This document shows positions 36,093 through 45,495 of a DNA stretch of 64,000 nucleotides, in pieces (positions within the stretch are counted from its first letter, which is position 1; each line of letters starts with the position of its first letter). Under the pieces are notes generated by a model. It saw only the letters and a list, made by a program, of their open reading frames with translations, did no database searches and was not told the origin of the DNA. This stretch comes from Nostoc sp. MG11 (GTDB lineage: Bacteria; Cyanobacteriota; Cyanobacteriia; Cyanobacteriales; Nostocaceae): NCBI RefSeq assembly GCF_014904695.1, contig NZ_JACXXN010000004.1, forward strand, positions 372,001-436,000, read 5' to 3'. Both the position numbers and the translations under genes were made by a program.

Positions 36093-37018
36093 ACATTGTC
36101 TCCAAAGTCAGAAGTGTGTAGAGATTTAGATTTCGGAGAAAAGTCTGTAAATACCAAAAGGTAAAAGCCTGTCAATACTAAAAACAAACGCTGCCACCGA
36201 ATTTCATTCTCATCTACTACGTTAGCACAGCATTCAGTTTATTACGCACTGCAATATAAAAGCACTATACGAAAAAGTGCTACCAAAATTTTACCAAGCA
36301 TTAATAATTTTATACCAAAATTGATAACGCGTTGAATGAATTGGTCAGATGTATCACAGAAATGATTATTATGAGCTTGCTTGGTGTTGGTTTTGGGGTT
36401 TATCAGTGGTCAACCCCCTACTTACCCAGAGAACAGAAATTATTCAGTATTATCTGCATAAGTATATTTTAGCACTAGTTAAGTATTAGTCGTAGTGATC
36501 GCAGCCTCAACTAAATACACTTCAGGCACAATAGAATATCAGCAGCTAGAAAGTAGACCGAATGTGGACAGATTTGGCGATTGAGGCTGGTACAGTTTTC
36601 AGTTTTAGATTAAAGGATGTCTGGTCTCAAAAGTATACTTTGTTATTCTGACGCTTTGCAAAGCATCATCATAGAGTATCTCCATTTTCCGTTAATTTAG
36701 AGGTAAAACTCACGCCTTTTAGTGATGAACTGGATAAAATTGAGTCAGAATTGCAATCATAATATTTAGTAAATATACGGTTATTTGCCGGATAATAGTT
36801 AAGATTTTCTAACCTATAAGACTAGGAAAATTAAGATATCAAAATAATTCGTGTCAATTTATACTATTTTCAATTTGTATAGTAGTTATACTCTTTCTTA
36901 GGTTCTACCTGGGAATTAAGAAGTGGCTCTGCCACTTCTTTTTATAGGAATGGTAGCTCGGCAACAAATAAGTTAAAAGTTAAAGTAATTTTGTTTGACT
37001 TTTAACTTTTATTAATTA
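36093..37018. other. gene-free spacer
   Basis: The 5' leader of the RRM gene lies at the left. A 36-codon frame at 36363 (MIIMSLLGVGFGVYQWST..) has no ribosome binding site and is not called. Two hairpins lie at the right end. Confidence 0.45.
36918..36946 (+). terminator. rho-independent terminator hairpin
   Basis: AAGAAGTGGC, loop TCT, GCCACTTCTT (36918-36940), then TTTTATAGG. A perfect 10-bp stem. No gene is known upstream on the + strand; the stem could also serve the minus-strand Rieske gene ending at 37019. Confidence 0.65.
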
Positions 37019-38107
37019 TTAGTCATTAATTCTTTCATCTCGCCATCTGTCTCGGTTTTGCAAACTCTCCACATCTTGCGATCGCGCTAACTGCCAAGTT
37101 TTCCACATTAGGGGTTTCTGTCTTTCAAGATGGTTGATAAACTGCATTATTGACCGATCTGCCTTAATAGGGGTTTTCAAATCAAACTGAATTGTTTGGA
37201 AAAGCTTAGTATCACCCTTGATAAATTTTTTACCCAAAATTTTAGTTAGCCACAGCACAAATTGATTGTATAACCGACCGAGAACCCCCCGACGTTTCTT
37301 AATCATCAACAGTGTCATAATTTCAGCTTTTCCCTCTTCTATAAGGCGCAGGGAGATCATAAAATGTAAATGCAGAAAATCAGGGCCAAACGTTACCATA
37401 CCAGTGCTACCATACCAATAACAAATACTGTAGGTAATAGCATTTTTGTAAAACCGACTGATCAGCTTGATAAAAAATGAATCTCCGTCGATAGGTGTAA
37501 TGTTATTGAAGATAATAGCATTATGATTTAGTTCGTGTTTTTCAAAGTCAATTTTTAATGGCAGTTTGTGAACTGTATTAAAGTGTTGAGCATCGATTAC
37601 ATTAATCATCACGACATTGGGGTGACAGTTTGTCACTAAGCGAGAAGCAAAAGTGACATCACACTCCTTTTGTTCCAACTCTGGAATATAAGGTAGAGGT
37701 AGTTGTGGAATTTCTCCAGTCCAAATCCAAATTGTCTCGTACTTCTCTGCGGTAGGCCAAACTTTTAACTTCGTAGAAAGCGGCTCATCCAAACAAGGAA
37801 TATCAACACATATCCCTTCAGCATCAAACTTCCAGTGATGGAAAAAACAGCGTAGTTCATTACCCTCAACTTTGCCTTCTGCAAGGTGTGCGCCCATATG
37901 CGGACAGTAAGCATCAAAAATCATTACTCTTCTGTCCTCACCACGGTAAATTACCAATTCTCTGCCTAAAATTGTGACAGGTTTTACCTCACCTACCCGC
38001 AGATTTTTAGATGGTATTACCCAATACCATCCTTCAATAAAACGCTCTGGATTATTAAAAGTTTTAGGTTTACGATTTGAGCTAATATTCTGCGCGTTTA
38101 CATTCAT
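37019..38107 (-). CDS. Rieske [2Fe-2S] aromatic-ring-hydroxylating oxygenase
   Basis: A 362-residue Rieske oxygenase. Seen: cluster ligands CPHMGAHLAEG (about 68-78) and CFFHHWKF (about 87-94), and the mononuclear iron site NVIDAQHFNTVH (D-x2-H-x4-H, about 172-183). The substrate is unknown. It runs alone on the minus strand, with an AT-rich hairpin (AAGTTAAAAGT...ACTTTTAACTT, about 36969-37005) right behind the stop. It is more distant in sequence from the two Rieske enzymes at 50-52 kb than those are from each other. Confidence 0.85.
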   Translation of the reverse strand: MNVNAQNISSNRKPKTFNNPERFIEGWYWVIPSKNLRVGEVKPVTILGRELVIYRGEDRRVMIFDAYCPHMGAHLAEGKVEGNELRCFFHHWKFDAEGICVDIPCLDEPLSTKLKVWPTAEKYETIWIWTGEIPQLPLPYIPELEQKECDVTFASRLVTNCHPNVVMINVIDAQHFNTVHKLPLKIDFEKHELNHNAIIFNNITPIDGDSFFIKLISRFYKNAITYSICYWYGSTGMVTFGPDFLHLHFMISLRLIEEGKAEIMTLLMIKKRRGVLGRLYNQFVLWLTKILGKKFIKGDTKLFQTIQFDLKTPIKADRSIMQFINHLERQKPLMWKTWQLARSQDVESLQNRDRWRDERIND

Positions 38108-38455
38108 TTTTAGGATTTCGCATAAATTGAAGCGGTTAATCTAGAAGTAGCATATCAATTTCAAATAAACAGTTAGTTTAATTACTGTGAATGGCGATCG
38201 CTCAAATGATTGAGAATCTTTAAAATATGAAATCTTGAATACATACTGATACCAGCGTCAAAATATTACTAGCTTAATAAAAGTAAATAGAAGCTGATAT
38301 GTGCTAGTAATGGATATTTGAAAAATTAAAACTTAGTGAAATTGCTAATTAGATAAATATTGCGGTTACTGATATTAATATTTGGCGAATATCTATGAAA
38401 AGTAATGATTTTGTAAAATATGTAATAATAATCACAAGAGTTGGAATAATCTGCT
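38108..38455. promoter_or_regulatory. divergent promoter region, Rieske gene / merR
   Basis: A 348-bp AT-rich space between divergent genes. No clear MerR-type palindrome was found; a HIP1 GCGATCGC is at about 38194. Confidence 0.3.
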
Positions 38456-38881
38456 GTGTTAACTCAGGATAAAAAACTGCTTTTAATTGGTCAGGTAACA
38501 GATCTGAGCGGAGTCCCCATTAGGACAATTCGCTATTACGAGAGTTTAGGTTTACTCAAGTCATCAGGGCGAACAGAGGGAGGCTTTCGGCAATTTTCAT
38601 TTGATGTACTTACTCGTCTAGCCTTCATAAAAAGAGCGCAAAACCTTGGTCTGAGCCTAGAAGAGATTAAAGCAATTCTTCAAGTCTATGACCAAGGACA
38701 GCCTCCTTGTGGTGATATCAAAGAAAAGCTAGAAGATAAGGTTTTGCAGATTGATCACCAAATTGATCAGTTGTTAACCTTACGATCTGAAATAAAAGGG
38801 TTACTTTCAGGCTGGCAAAATACGGGTAGCCAGCAGCATGAAGGCACAATTTGTCCCATTATCCAAAATAGTGCTGAGTGA
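38456..38881 (+). CDS. MerR family regulator, heavy-metal type
   Basis: A 141-residue MerR regulator. Seen: the helix-turn-helix IGQVTDLSGVPIRTIRYYES (about 11-30), LLKSSGRTEGGFRQF wing, a dimerisation helix (about 80-115) and Cys residues in QPPCGDIKEKLEDK (about 82) and GTICPIIQ near the C-terminus, placed like the metal ligands of ZntR/CadR/PbrR types. Start GTG 38456; no better ATG. The target is not evident: the divergent Rieske gene is nearest, while copA/copZ lie 3.5 kb away. It would bend promoter DNA on metal binding. Confidence 0.8.
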   Translation: MLTQDKKLLLIGQVTDLSGVPIRTIRYYESLGLLKSSGRTEGGFRQFSFDVLTRLAFIKRAQNLGLSLEEIKAILQVYDQGQPPCGDIKEKLEDKVLQIDHQIDQLLTLRSEIKGLLSGWQNTGSQQHEGTICPIIQNSAE

Positions 38882-39431
38882 CTTCGGCGTGAGCGCTCAG
38901 TCGAACTCTGAATAAAGAAGTCCTGAAGCGCAGTAGCGAGACGTTTAGCCTGTGCTGATACCAATTTCAAAAAAGAATGTGACAGATAGACCATGTAGAG
39001 ACGTTGCATTGCAACGTCTCTAGCAAAGGATTTGTTGCAATCATTAATTGAATCGGTATGAGAAATAGAAAAGAACAGAGAAGATAATTCGTCCTTGGAG
39101 GAAAGCGGAGCCAAACGCTCTCTACGAGACACTGGGCGTAGCTTTCTTCGTAGAGGTACGCGGACTCGGCTTAGATGCGCTATCGGAGGAAACCTGGAAA
39201 GTTTAGATGTCTGACGACAAGCCGCTTTGCGTGAAATGCTTATCATATATATTTTGGCAGCTTTTGACCCCTCTTTTTTCAGAATTTGTGAGAAATCCGG
39301 GTCAATCCCTAAAACCCATGTTTAAGTGAGCAGCGAGGTTAAAAAAGATAACATAGAGAAACTAGATTGCTAATTCCATACTTTTGTTTGTATGTGAATG
39401 TATAAGCTTGACAAAAATTTAGGAGGCTATT
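38882..39431. other. gene-free spacer with dispersed repeats
   Basis: Contains a GTAGAGACGTTGCATTGCAACGTCTC palindrome element (38994-39057, ending AATTGAATCGGTATGAG), which also occurs at 59626 (interrupted), 49196 and 63515, and a CTCTACGAGAC...CGTAGAGG repeat at 39118-39156. TAGGAGGC stands before the next ATG. Confidence 0.55.
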
Positions 39432-40370
39432 ATGAACGCCACCGCAAGAATAATGTTATCTGGTTTTACCAACCTATCGGAAGTTGAAATTGAACCTGTC
39501 CTTTTAACGAAACAGACAATTTTTCAAGAAAACACAGCGTTTGAAAACTCTCTGTTTGCCTTAGCGCATCAACAACCAGAAGAGGCAATCGAATTGTTAA
39601 ATCAATGGATTGAAACACTGCCATCTTACGACGGGCCGGCAGATGGTTCAGATGTAGTGTTACCTGACGTTAAAGCACCCATCAATATTCCTCGTCACTG
39701 GATTGAGAAACCAGTCCACTTCATTCCTAATGGTTTTGCCAATCCCAAAGCTCCGCGCATTATATATATTGCTAGAAACCAGTATTTCTTCTGTCAAGAA
39801 CAAAATCTGACGGAATGGTTGTGGAAAGTGCACGGTGCAAAATCTCCAAAGCGCATACTTGATATGGGTTGTGGTACTGGCACTACAACTTTTGTCTATG
39901 GCGAACTCTTCCCTAATGCTGATGTGATTGGTATTGATTTAAGCGCTCCTCTCATCCGCTTTTGTAGAGACTGGAAAGCTCAGCGTGGTGCTGGAAATGT
40001 CTCATTTTATCAAGAGAATGCTGAAGCGACACACTGGCCAGATAACAGCTTTGACATTGTACACTTTACATACTTAGTCCATGAAATGCCACAGAATAAT
40101 GCTCGTAAGATTTTGCACGAAATGTACCGACTGCTAAAACCAGAGGGAACTTTCAGTGCGATGGAGGTCATGTACGACGAAACAGCAGAGGAACGTGAAG
40201 CACGGGTGAGTCGTAGCCGCACTGCTGAACCATTCCTTGAAGAGTACATGCAACTCAATTTGCCAACAGCAATAGGTGAGGCTGGCTTTAAATACATCAA
40301 GCGGCACTATGATAATAAATTCCCTAGCTCTGATGGTATGTTCCTAACAGCACTCAAGCCAACTAGTTGA
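39432..40370 (+). CDS. class I SAM-dependent methyltransferase
   Basis: A 312-residue methyltransferase. Seen: motif I ILDMGCGTGTTTFVYGELFP (about 141-160), motif II VIGIDLSAPL, NSFDIVHFTYLVHEMP and LLKPEGTFSAMEV. The N-terminal 110 residues form a helical extension of unknown role. TAGGAGG lies 6-12 bases before the ATG, a strong site. It is flanked by gaps on both sides, so context says little about the substrate. Confidence 0.8.
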   Translation: MNATARIMLSGFTNLSEVEIEPVLLTKQTIFQENTAFENSLFALAHQQPEEAIELLNQWIETLPSYDGPADGSDVVLPDVKAPINIPRHWIEKPVHFIPNGFANPKAPRIIYIARNQYFFCQEQNLTEWLWKVHGAKSPKRILDMGCGTGTTTFVYGELFPNADVIGIDLSAPLIRFCRDWKAQRGAGNVSFYQENAEATHWPDNSFDIVHFTYLVHEMPQNNARKILHEMYRLLKPEGTFSAMEVMYDETAEEREARVSRSRTAEPFLEEYMQLNLPTAIGEAGFKYIKRHYDNKFPSSDGMFLTALKPTS

Positions 40371-41066
40371 TTAGTCGCATTAAATTAACTTGGACAACGC
40401 AGACAGGCGAAGTCTTGATTGAGGTCAAAGGCGATCGCCCTTGATGAGGGAAGATCAGCGAAGCTGACGTTTACCACCACATAACGGGTATAAACCTTGC
40501 TGTGCAATAGTTGTAAAAATAAAAATGTAGTTTCTCACCCTTTATTCGGATGTAGTACGCTACTGCTGTGCCAATAAAAGTAATCATCAGTAGAATGCAT
40601 CTAAATATTGGCATTTTAGTATTAATTCTCTATAAATGGAGCGATAAAACTAAAAATGCTAAGTTTATTTGCTAAAAATCCAATTTACGCTAATCTAAGT
40701 TTTAGAATAAGAGTATAAAATAAAGGAAAGTTGACGTAGATCATTAAGGTTAAAAATTTTCCTTAACGCTCTTATAAATATTCAATAATCTTGTTATATG
40801 TTGCTTCTGAAAACGGAGATCAAAAGAGAAGCAGATTTAAAAATGAGAGGAGCAATTAGGCAAATCCTCTTCATGTTTTGCATGATTTAAGATTGCTGTA
40901 TTTGATCTCAAATTATTTAATCAGTATTTCCCCAATCTCCAAAAGTTATCCTTGGAAATTGAGTTTTCCTCTTTAAATAGTCGAAAAAAATCAATAAAAA
41001 AATATAAATTTTTCAAATATTTATCTTAGGAACTTAACACTATCTTCTAAGGTAAGGAAGGTGAGT
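40371..41066. other. gene-free spacer
   Basis: AT-rich, one GCGATCGCC at about 40431. No gene or clear hairpin; GGAAGG lies before the next ATG. Confidence 0.4.
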
Positions 41067-41678
41067 ATGAATAATAAATTTTTCAGGATAACATCTATTA
41101 CACTTGTACAAGCTTTTCTCGCTGCGGCTACACTAATGACTGCTTTTGTTAGTCCCGCCTTTGCTGAACCAAAAGTGGAAATTACAGGCGCGGGTTACGG
41201 TGGTAGTGGTTGCCCTGGAGGAACTGCTAGTGTGAACGTTAGCCCTGATGGTCAAGAGTTAAGCATTTTATTTGATAAGTTTATAGCCCTTGGAAACAAC
41301 CCTAGAGAAAGCCGCAAAAGCTGTAATTTGACCATTCCGATCAAAGTACCCCAAGGTTTCCAAATTTCTCTCTACGATGCGGATTATCGGGGCTATGTCG
41401 CTCCTCAAACCACTGGGATACTAAGATCAGAGTACTTTTTCGCTGGTCAGCGCGGGCCTATTTTTTCTCGGCAATTCGGTGGCGAAACTAACTATAACGT
41501 TAGAGATAGTTTAGCGACCGTAGCTGATGTCTGGTCGCGCTGTGGCGACAGTTTGAATATGCGGGTGAATGCTGGGATGACTGCTAGAGGTCAAGGGATG
41601 GCTACTGTTGACTCCTTCGATCTCGCACATCGAGGTTTGATTTATCACATCAAATATCGTACCTGTCCCAGCAATTAG
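41067..41678 (+). CDS. secreted DUF4360 protein
   Basis: A 203-residue protein with a signal peptide (helix ITLVQAFLAAATLMTAFV, cleavage likely after SPAFA) and a DUF4360-type body: GAGYGGSGCPGGTASVNVSPDGQ, RKSCNLTIPIKVPQGFQ, then a beta-rich region and four Cys in all in the mature part. Function unknown; family members are exported proteins in cyanobacteria, fungi and actinobacteria. ATG 41067 is chosen over GTG 41061 because GGAAGG directly precedes at the right distance. Confidence 0.85.
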   Translation: MNNKFFRITSITLVQAFLAAATLMTAFVSPAFAEPKVEITGAGYGGSGCPGGTASVNVSPDGQELSILFDKFIALGNNPRESRKSCNLTIPIKVPQGFQISLYDADYRGYVAPQTTGILRSEYFFAGQRGPIFSRQFGGETNYNVRDSLATVADVWSRCGDSLNMRVNAGMTARGQGMATVDSFDLAHRGLIYHIKYRTCPSN

Positions 41679-41772
41679 TAAAGTTCAGATAATTCAAGGG
41701 CAGAAACATAATTCTGAAGTTGAATAGGATTCGCACTCATCCAGATGCTTGGTTAACTTGCTTGTCCAGTTT

Positions 41773-41823
41773 GTCAGGGGGAAAGGGATAGCGACATCTC
41801 TGCTATACCCCTGACTTTCTTTT
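41773..41823 (+). terminator. rho-independent terminator of the DUF4360 gene
   Basis: GTCAGGGG (41773-41780) and CCCCTGAC (41808-41815) with an inner GGGATAGC/GCTATACC pair, then TTTCTTTT. Confidence 0.75.
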
Positions 41824-41868
41824 AGTATTCAACCTTTGAGCGAACCGGAAAACATTATCTCTAAAACT

Positions 41869-42096
41869 TTAGGACTTAGGACTTTCGGGGAGGAGAAACC
41901 ACCACAACTCTAGTCCAATCAAAGCGAAGCCAAGCATCGCAGCACCGACTTTCAACCCCAAAGGTTGCTCGATGCGGCGAAATTGACTGGTTTGCTCTAA
42001 CGACGAAGTTGGGATTTCTGCTAACGCTACACCCGATGTTCCAGTGAGCAGCACTAAAGCTGTTAGGCTTCCCCAAAGTGTTTTTTTGTTGAACAT
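41869..42096 (-). CDS. small membrane protein behind copA, possibly a cupredoxin protein missing its domain
   Basis: A 75-residue protein: N-terminal hydrophobic helix ending VALAEIP, a polar linker RRIEQPLG and a second helix LKVGAAMLGFALIGLELWWFLLP, then stop. From memory, cyanobacterial plastocyanin-like (cupredoxin) proteins next to copA begin in this way and continue with a copper-binding domain; here nothing of that domain follows. ATG 42096 has AGAGGA upstream; the frame also allows TTG 42111, next to the copA stop. The two genes are clearly one operon. Either a truncated gene or a stand-alone small membrane protein. Confidence 0.55.
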   Translation of the reverse strand: MFNKKTLWGSLTALVLLTGTSGVALAEIPTSSLEQTSQFRRIEQPLGLKVGAAMLGFALIGLELWWFLLPESPKS

Positions 42097-42111
42097 TTCT
42101 ATCCTCTGCAA

Positions 42112-44502
42112 TTATGAAGTGGCTTTTGGTCGAAAGTTACGCAATCTGAGGGCATTGGAGACTACAGAAAGCGAGGAAAGAGCCATCGCTGCTCCGGCAA
42201 TAATTGGATTGAGCAACCAGCCAAAGATGGGGAATAGAATTCCCGCTGCAATGGGAATGCCGATAACGTTGTAAATAAAGGCAAAGAAGAGATTTTGCTT
42301 AATATTGTTGATGGTGGCACGGCTGAGTTGAATTGCTGTAACGATCGCTTGCAAGTCTCCAGAAATTAAGGTAATGTCGCTAGCAGCGATCGCCACATCC
42401 GTTCCTGTACCAATGGCAATTCCCACATCGGCCTGTGCTAGTGCTGGCGCATCATTAATCCCATCACCCACCATCGCTACAATTGAGGGCTGAGTGCTGT
42501 TAGCGGTAGCAGGGCGTTTAGCCCGTGCTGAGCCAGGAGTTATTATTCTCCCCCTGCTCTCCTGCCCTTCCGCCCCTCCGCCCCTCCGCCCCTCTGCTCC
42601 TCTGCTCCCCATCTCCCCTTGCAGAGATTGAATAATCGCCGCTTTCTGATCTGGTCGGACTTCGGCAAATACTTGTTTGATACCAACTTGTTGAGCGATC
42701 GCTTCCGCAGTTTTCCGATTATCTCCGGTAAGCATCACTACTTCTAAACCTAACTTTTGTAGTGCTTTTACTGCTGTTGCTGATGAAGGTTTTAGAGCGT
42801 CGGCAATAGCCATTATCCCTTGTATTTCACTATCTACAGCAATCAAAATGACTGTTTTACCAGCAGCTTCCCAGGTATCTTTATACTCCTGGAGTACAGC
42901 TGTATTAATTCCCAGTTCTGTTAACCAGCGCTGTGTGCCAATTTGTACAAGGCGGTTAGCAACAATTCCTTGGACGCCACTGCCGGCGTAAGCCTGAAAA
43001 TCAGTTACCCCTGGCATTGCTGTTAAACTCACCTGTTGAGTCTGAGCATATTTCACCACCGCTTCCGCTAAGGGATGCTCAGAATTGCGTTCTACGGTTG
43101 CTGCCAACTGTAAAAGCTGGATTTCATTATTATGGGCTGTGCCGTTGACAGTTACAAAGTCTGTAACCGTGGGTTTGCCTTGAGTTAATGTACCAGTTTT
43201 ATCTAGGACGATGGTTTGAATTTTATGCGCCAGTTCTAAGCTTTGAGCGCCCTTAATCAAGATGCCATTTTCTGCACCTTTACCTGTACCCACCATTACA
43301 GAAGTCGGAGTTGCTAAACCCAAAGCACAAGGACAAGCGATAATCAGTACACCCACCGTTGTGATTGTTGCTAGGGTGACGTTGCCCATGAAGATAAACC
43401 AAATCACAAAAGTGGCGATCGCGATCGCAATTACAGCTGGTACAAACCATCCTGTGACTTGATCTGCTAAACGTTGAATTGGGGCTTTAGAACCTTGTGC
43501 TTGTTGCACTAGTTTGACAATTTGAGCTAAAAACGTATCTTTTCCAACTCGTGTTACCCGAAACTGAAAACTACCAGTTTTGTTAATCGTTGCACCAATC
43601 ACCTCATCCCCTGGCTGTTTGCTAACTGGCAGACTTTCACCCGTCACCATTGCTTCATCTACCGTTGAAGCGCCTGCAATCACTTGTCCATCTACCGGAA
43701 TTTTTTCACCAGGACGTACCAAAATCACATCATTAATTCTGACTTCGGCAATGGGAACATCCATTTCTACACCATCACGAATCACTCTGGCATCTCTGGC
43801 TTGCAGTCCAATGAGTTTGCGGATAGCCTCAGAAGTTTGTCCCTTGGCGCGATTTTCTAACAACCGCCCCACCAAAATTAAAGTAATGACAATGGCAGCA
43901 ACTTCATAATACACATGAGGCATCAAACCCTGAGCAATAAAAAATCCAGGGAAAATAGTGACAACCAAAGAATATAGATATGCTGCACTTGTACCTAAAG
44001 CAATCAGCGTGTCCATCGTCGCCGTATGACGCTTAAAAGCTTTCCAGCCATTTCGGTAAAAAGAGCCACCACACCAGAATTGGATGGGTGTTGTCAGCAA
44101 TAACTGCACCCAAGGATCATGGAGAAATCCGGGAATCAGAGGTAAGTGTAGCCCAGTCATCATGGGTAGTGATCCCACAAACAAGAGAATGCTGATTACA
44201 CTTCCCACCACTACCTTAAGGATGAGTTGACGTTGTTCGGCTTGCCTAGTCGCTTTTTCAATATCATCTTCTCCAGAAAGCATTTCTTCTTGGAGTGAAT
44301 AAGACGAGTATCCCGCAGCATCTATAGCAGCTTGGATTTTCTCTAAATTGGTTCGCTTGCGATCATAATTGATGGTAGCTTGCTCTGCTCCAAAGTTAAC
44401 ATTGCAGTCAATCACCCCAGAAACCGAGCGAATCGCCTTTTCGATGTTGTTGGCGCAAGAGGCACAACTCATGCCTCGAAGTTTGAGTGTAAGAGTATCC
44501 AT
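42112..44502 (-). CDS. copA: copper-translocating P-type ATPase CopA
   Basis: A P1B-1 ATPase of about 796 residues. Seen: N-terminal metal-binding domain GMSCASC, eight membrane helices with CPCALG in helix 6, TGES in the A domain, the phosphorylation motif DKTGTLT, HP (SEHPLAEA) and GDGINDAP. It exports Cu(I) from the cytoplasm or into thylakoids. The start is ATG 44502 ([10 protein letters not shown]); the frame runs upstream through repeat DNA to 44598. Odd: about 40 residues of low-complexity ([16 protein letters not shown]...) lie between SLQGE and [12 protein letters not shown]; the DNA there (42488-42610) is a dispersed repeat plus a CCGCCCCTC run. copZ lies 400 bp upstream, the small membrane gene directly behind. 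Confidence 0.92.
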   Translation of the reverse strand: MDTLTLKLRGMSCASCANNIEKAIRSVSGVIDCNVNFGAEQATINYDRKRTNLEKIQAAIDAAGYSSYSLQEEMLSGEDDIEKATRQAEQRQLILKVVVGSVISILLFVGSLPMMTGLHLPLIPGFLHDPWVQLLLTTPIQFWCGGSFYRNGWKAFKRHTATMDTLIALGTSAAYLYSLVVTIFPGFFIAQGLMPHVYYEVAAIVITLILVGRLLENRAKGQTSEAIRKLIGLQARDARVIRDGVEMDVPIAEVRINDVILVRPGEKIPVDGQVIAGASTVDEAMVTGESLPVSKQPGDEVIGATINKTGSFQFRVTRVGKDTFLAQIVKLVQQAQGSKAPIQRLADQVTGWFVPAVIAIAIATFVIWFIFMGNVTLATITTVGVLIIACPCALGLATPTSVMVGTGKGAENGILIKGAQSLELAHKIQTIVLDKTGTLTQGKPTVTDFVTVNGTAHNNEIQLLQLAATVERNSEHPLAEAVVKYAQTQQVSLTAMPGVTDFQAYAGSGVQGIVANRLVQIGTQRWLTELGINTAVLQEYKDTWEAAGKTVILIAVDSEIQGIMAIADALKPSSATAVKALQKLGLEVVMLTGDNRKTAEAIAQQVGIKQVFAEVRPDQKAAIIQSLQGEMGSRGAEGRRGGGAEGQESRGRIITPGSARAKRPATANSTQPSIVAMVGDGINDAPALAQADVGIAIGTGTDVAIAASDITLISGDLQAIVTAIQLSRATINNIKQNLFFAFIYNVIGIPIAAGILFPIFGWLLNPIIAGAAMALSSLSVVSNALRLRNFRPKATS
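42484..42612. repeat. repeat DNA inserted in frame in copA
   Basis: GCTGTTAGCGG...GGGCGTTTAGCCCGTGCTGAG (42491-42532) matches the intergenic repeat at 34872-34906; next to it is a C/T-rich run of CCGCCCCT units (42545-42610), like those at 44540-44580 and 44850-44885. Confidence 0.7.
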
Positions 44503-44607
44503 AACTAGATGAACCGCTGTAACTGGTGTGGATGAAGGAGGTAGGAGGCAGGGGAGCGGGGGAGCAGAGGGGCAGGGGAGAGTTATAACTCCGTTCATCT
44601 ACCTCAG

Positions 44608-44819
44608 AACTGGATTAATGAGTCTTTGAACTGGATTAATGAGTAGACCTCTTACACGAATATTTGAAAATAAGAATTTTAAGGTTCACGCAGAGGCGCA
44701 GAGGCGCAGAGAGTAATGAGAGATTTATCTATTTGGAATTCATAATCTGATTCATGCAAGAGATCTAGTCTTTGAACTGGATTAACGAGTCTTTGAACTG
44801 GATTAATGAGTCTTTGATA
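44608..44819. repeat. 21-bp tandem repeat split by a MITE
   Basis: Units of type TCTTTGAACTGGATTAATGA occur at 44608-44643 and resume at 44768-44819. The gap is filled exactly by the element 44644-44767. Confidence 0.7.
44644..44767. mobile_element. MITE with TAGACCTCTT ends
   Basis: TAGACCTCTTACA (44644-44656) and TGCAAGAGATCTA (44755-44767) are inverted ends; the 124-bp body holds a CGCAGAGGCGCAGAGG arm. No coding capacity. Confidence 0.6.
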
Positions 44820-44902
44820 CTCGCTAACAAGCATAAAAACTCTGTCCCTCCGCCCCTCTGCACCTCTGCCTCCTTGCCCCCACTCTCCCACTCCCTCTTA
44901 AT

Positions 44903-45097
44903 CTAGGTAGCTGGATAGCCAGCAGCAGTCAACGCTTCCTTAATTGCTGTTTCTGATGCTTGAGTTTCTACACTGACAAGCTTGGTTGTCGGATCGGCTT
45001 GAACGTTAGCGTTGGCATCGACTGCTTGAAGTGCTTTGGTGATGGTATTGGCACATGCAGAACAAGCCATGTTAGGAACTGTGAGTTTGAGAGTCAT
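44903..45097 (-). CDS. copZ: CopZ-like copper chaperone (HMA domain)
   Basis: A 64-residue heavy-metal-associated protein: MTLKLTVPNMACSACANTI, with the MxCxxC ligands at residues 10-15, and a full beta-alpha-beta-beta-alpha-beta length ending AAGYPAT. It would carry Cu(I) to CopA's matching N-terminal domain. ATG 45097 is chosen; upstream in-frame ATG 45130 would add eleven residues. It shares strand and likely control with copA. A 12-bp perfect inverted repeat lies 137-166 bp upstream. Confidence 0.88.
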   Translation of the reverse strand: MTLKLTVPNMACSACANTITKALQAVDANANVQADPTTKLVSVETQASETAIKEALTAAGYPAT

Positions 45098-45130
45098 AGA
45101 TTTACGGGATAAAATAAACAACTTTGCCAA

Positions 45131-45495
45131 ACCAAGCTGGATGACTGGAGCGCATCTTTAAAAAAGCTAAAGCAGCAGGGGTATTCTTCCCCGCGACTTC
45201 TGGTTTCTGCCTGAGAGCTCCCTTGAATTTATCCTAGACTCTCTATCCGACTAGAGAGTCTAGAGATTTTTAAAAGTTTTTTACAACTGCAATTAACTGG
45301 GGTAAACTGCATTACCCTGCGCGAAGAACGCCAAATTGAGGAAGCAACAGCCGCCTACAAACTAATGATGTGCAAGTTGAGGCAGAAATGGTGAGTGTGG
45401 TGGCGTTCAGCATTAATCTTAAAGTAGGGGATTTTGCGAAAACACAGGGGGGAATTTCATTGGTTCCGCAACCAGAATTCCAGGAAAATTCGTCG
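45131..45495. other. divergent spacer, copZ / ABC pair
   Basis: Holds the inverted repeat at 45234-45263 and a GGGG...CCCC small stem at about 45179-45193. At 45318-45390 one + frame reads LREERQIEEATAAYKLM, possibly a relic of an unrelated gene end. Confidence 0.4.
45234..45263. promoter_or_regulatory. 12-bp perfect inverted repeat, candidate metal-regulator operator
   Basis: CTAGACTCTCTA, six bases, TAGAGAGTCTAG. The arms are perfect, the centre-to-centre spacing is 18 bp. Its place upstream of copZ suggests an operator, but which regulator binds is unknown. Confidence 0.5.

Noticed and set aside
36363-36473. 36-codon frame MIIMSLLGVGFGVYQWST as a small photosystem or cytochrome subunit
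   Set aside because: Does not match any small subunit I know (PsaM, PetN, PsbM), and has no ribosome binding site.
38767-39246. 159-codon minus-strand frame
   Set aside because: It overlaps merR antisense and runs through dispersed repeat DNA; no family features.
44679-44891. 70-codon minus-strand frame
   Set aside because: Made of MITE and tandem-repeat DNA.
45160-45230. CTGAGAG...CCCTTGAA on + (TPP riboswitch-like) and CTCTCAGGCAGAAACC on - (glycine riboswitch-like)
   Set aside because: Only short pieces of either consensus are present, other core parts are missing, and the neighbouring genes (copper, ABC exporter) do not fit.
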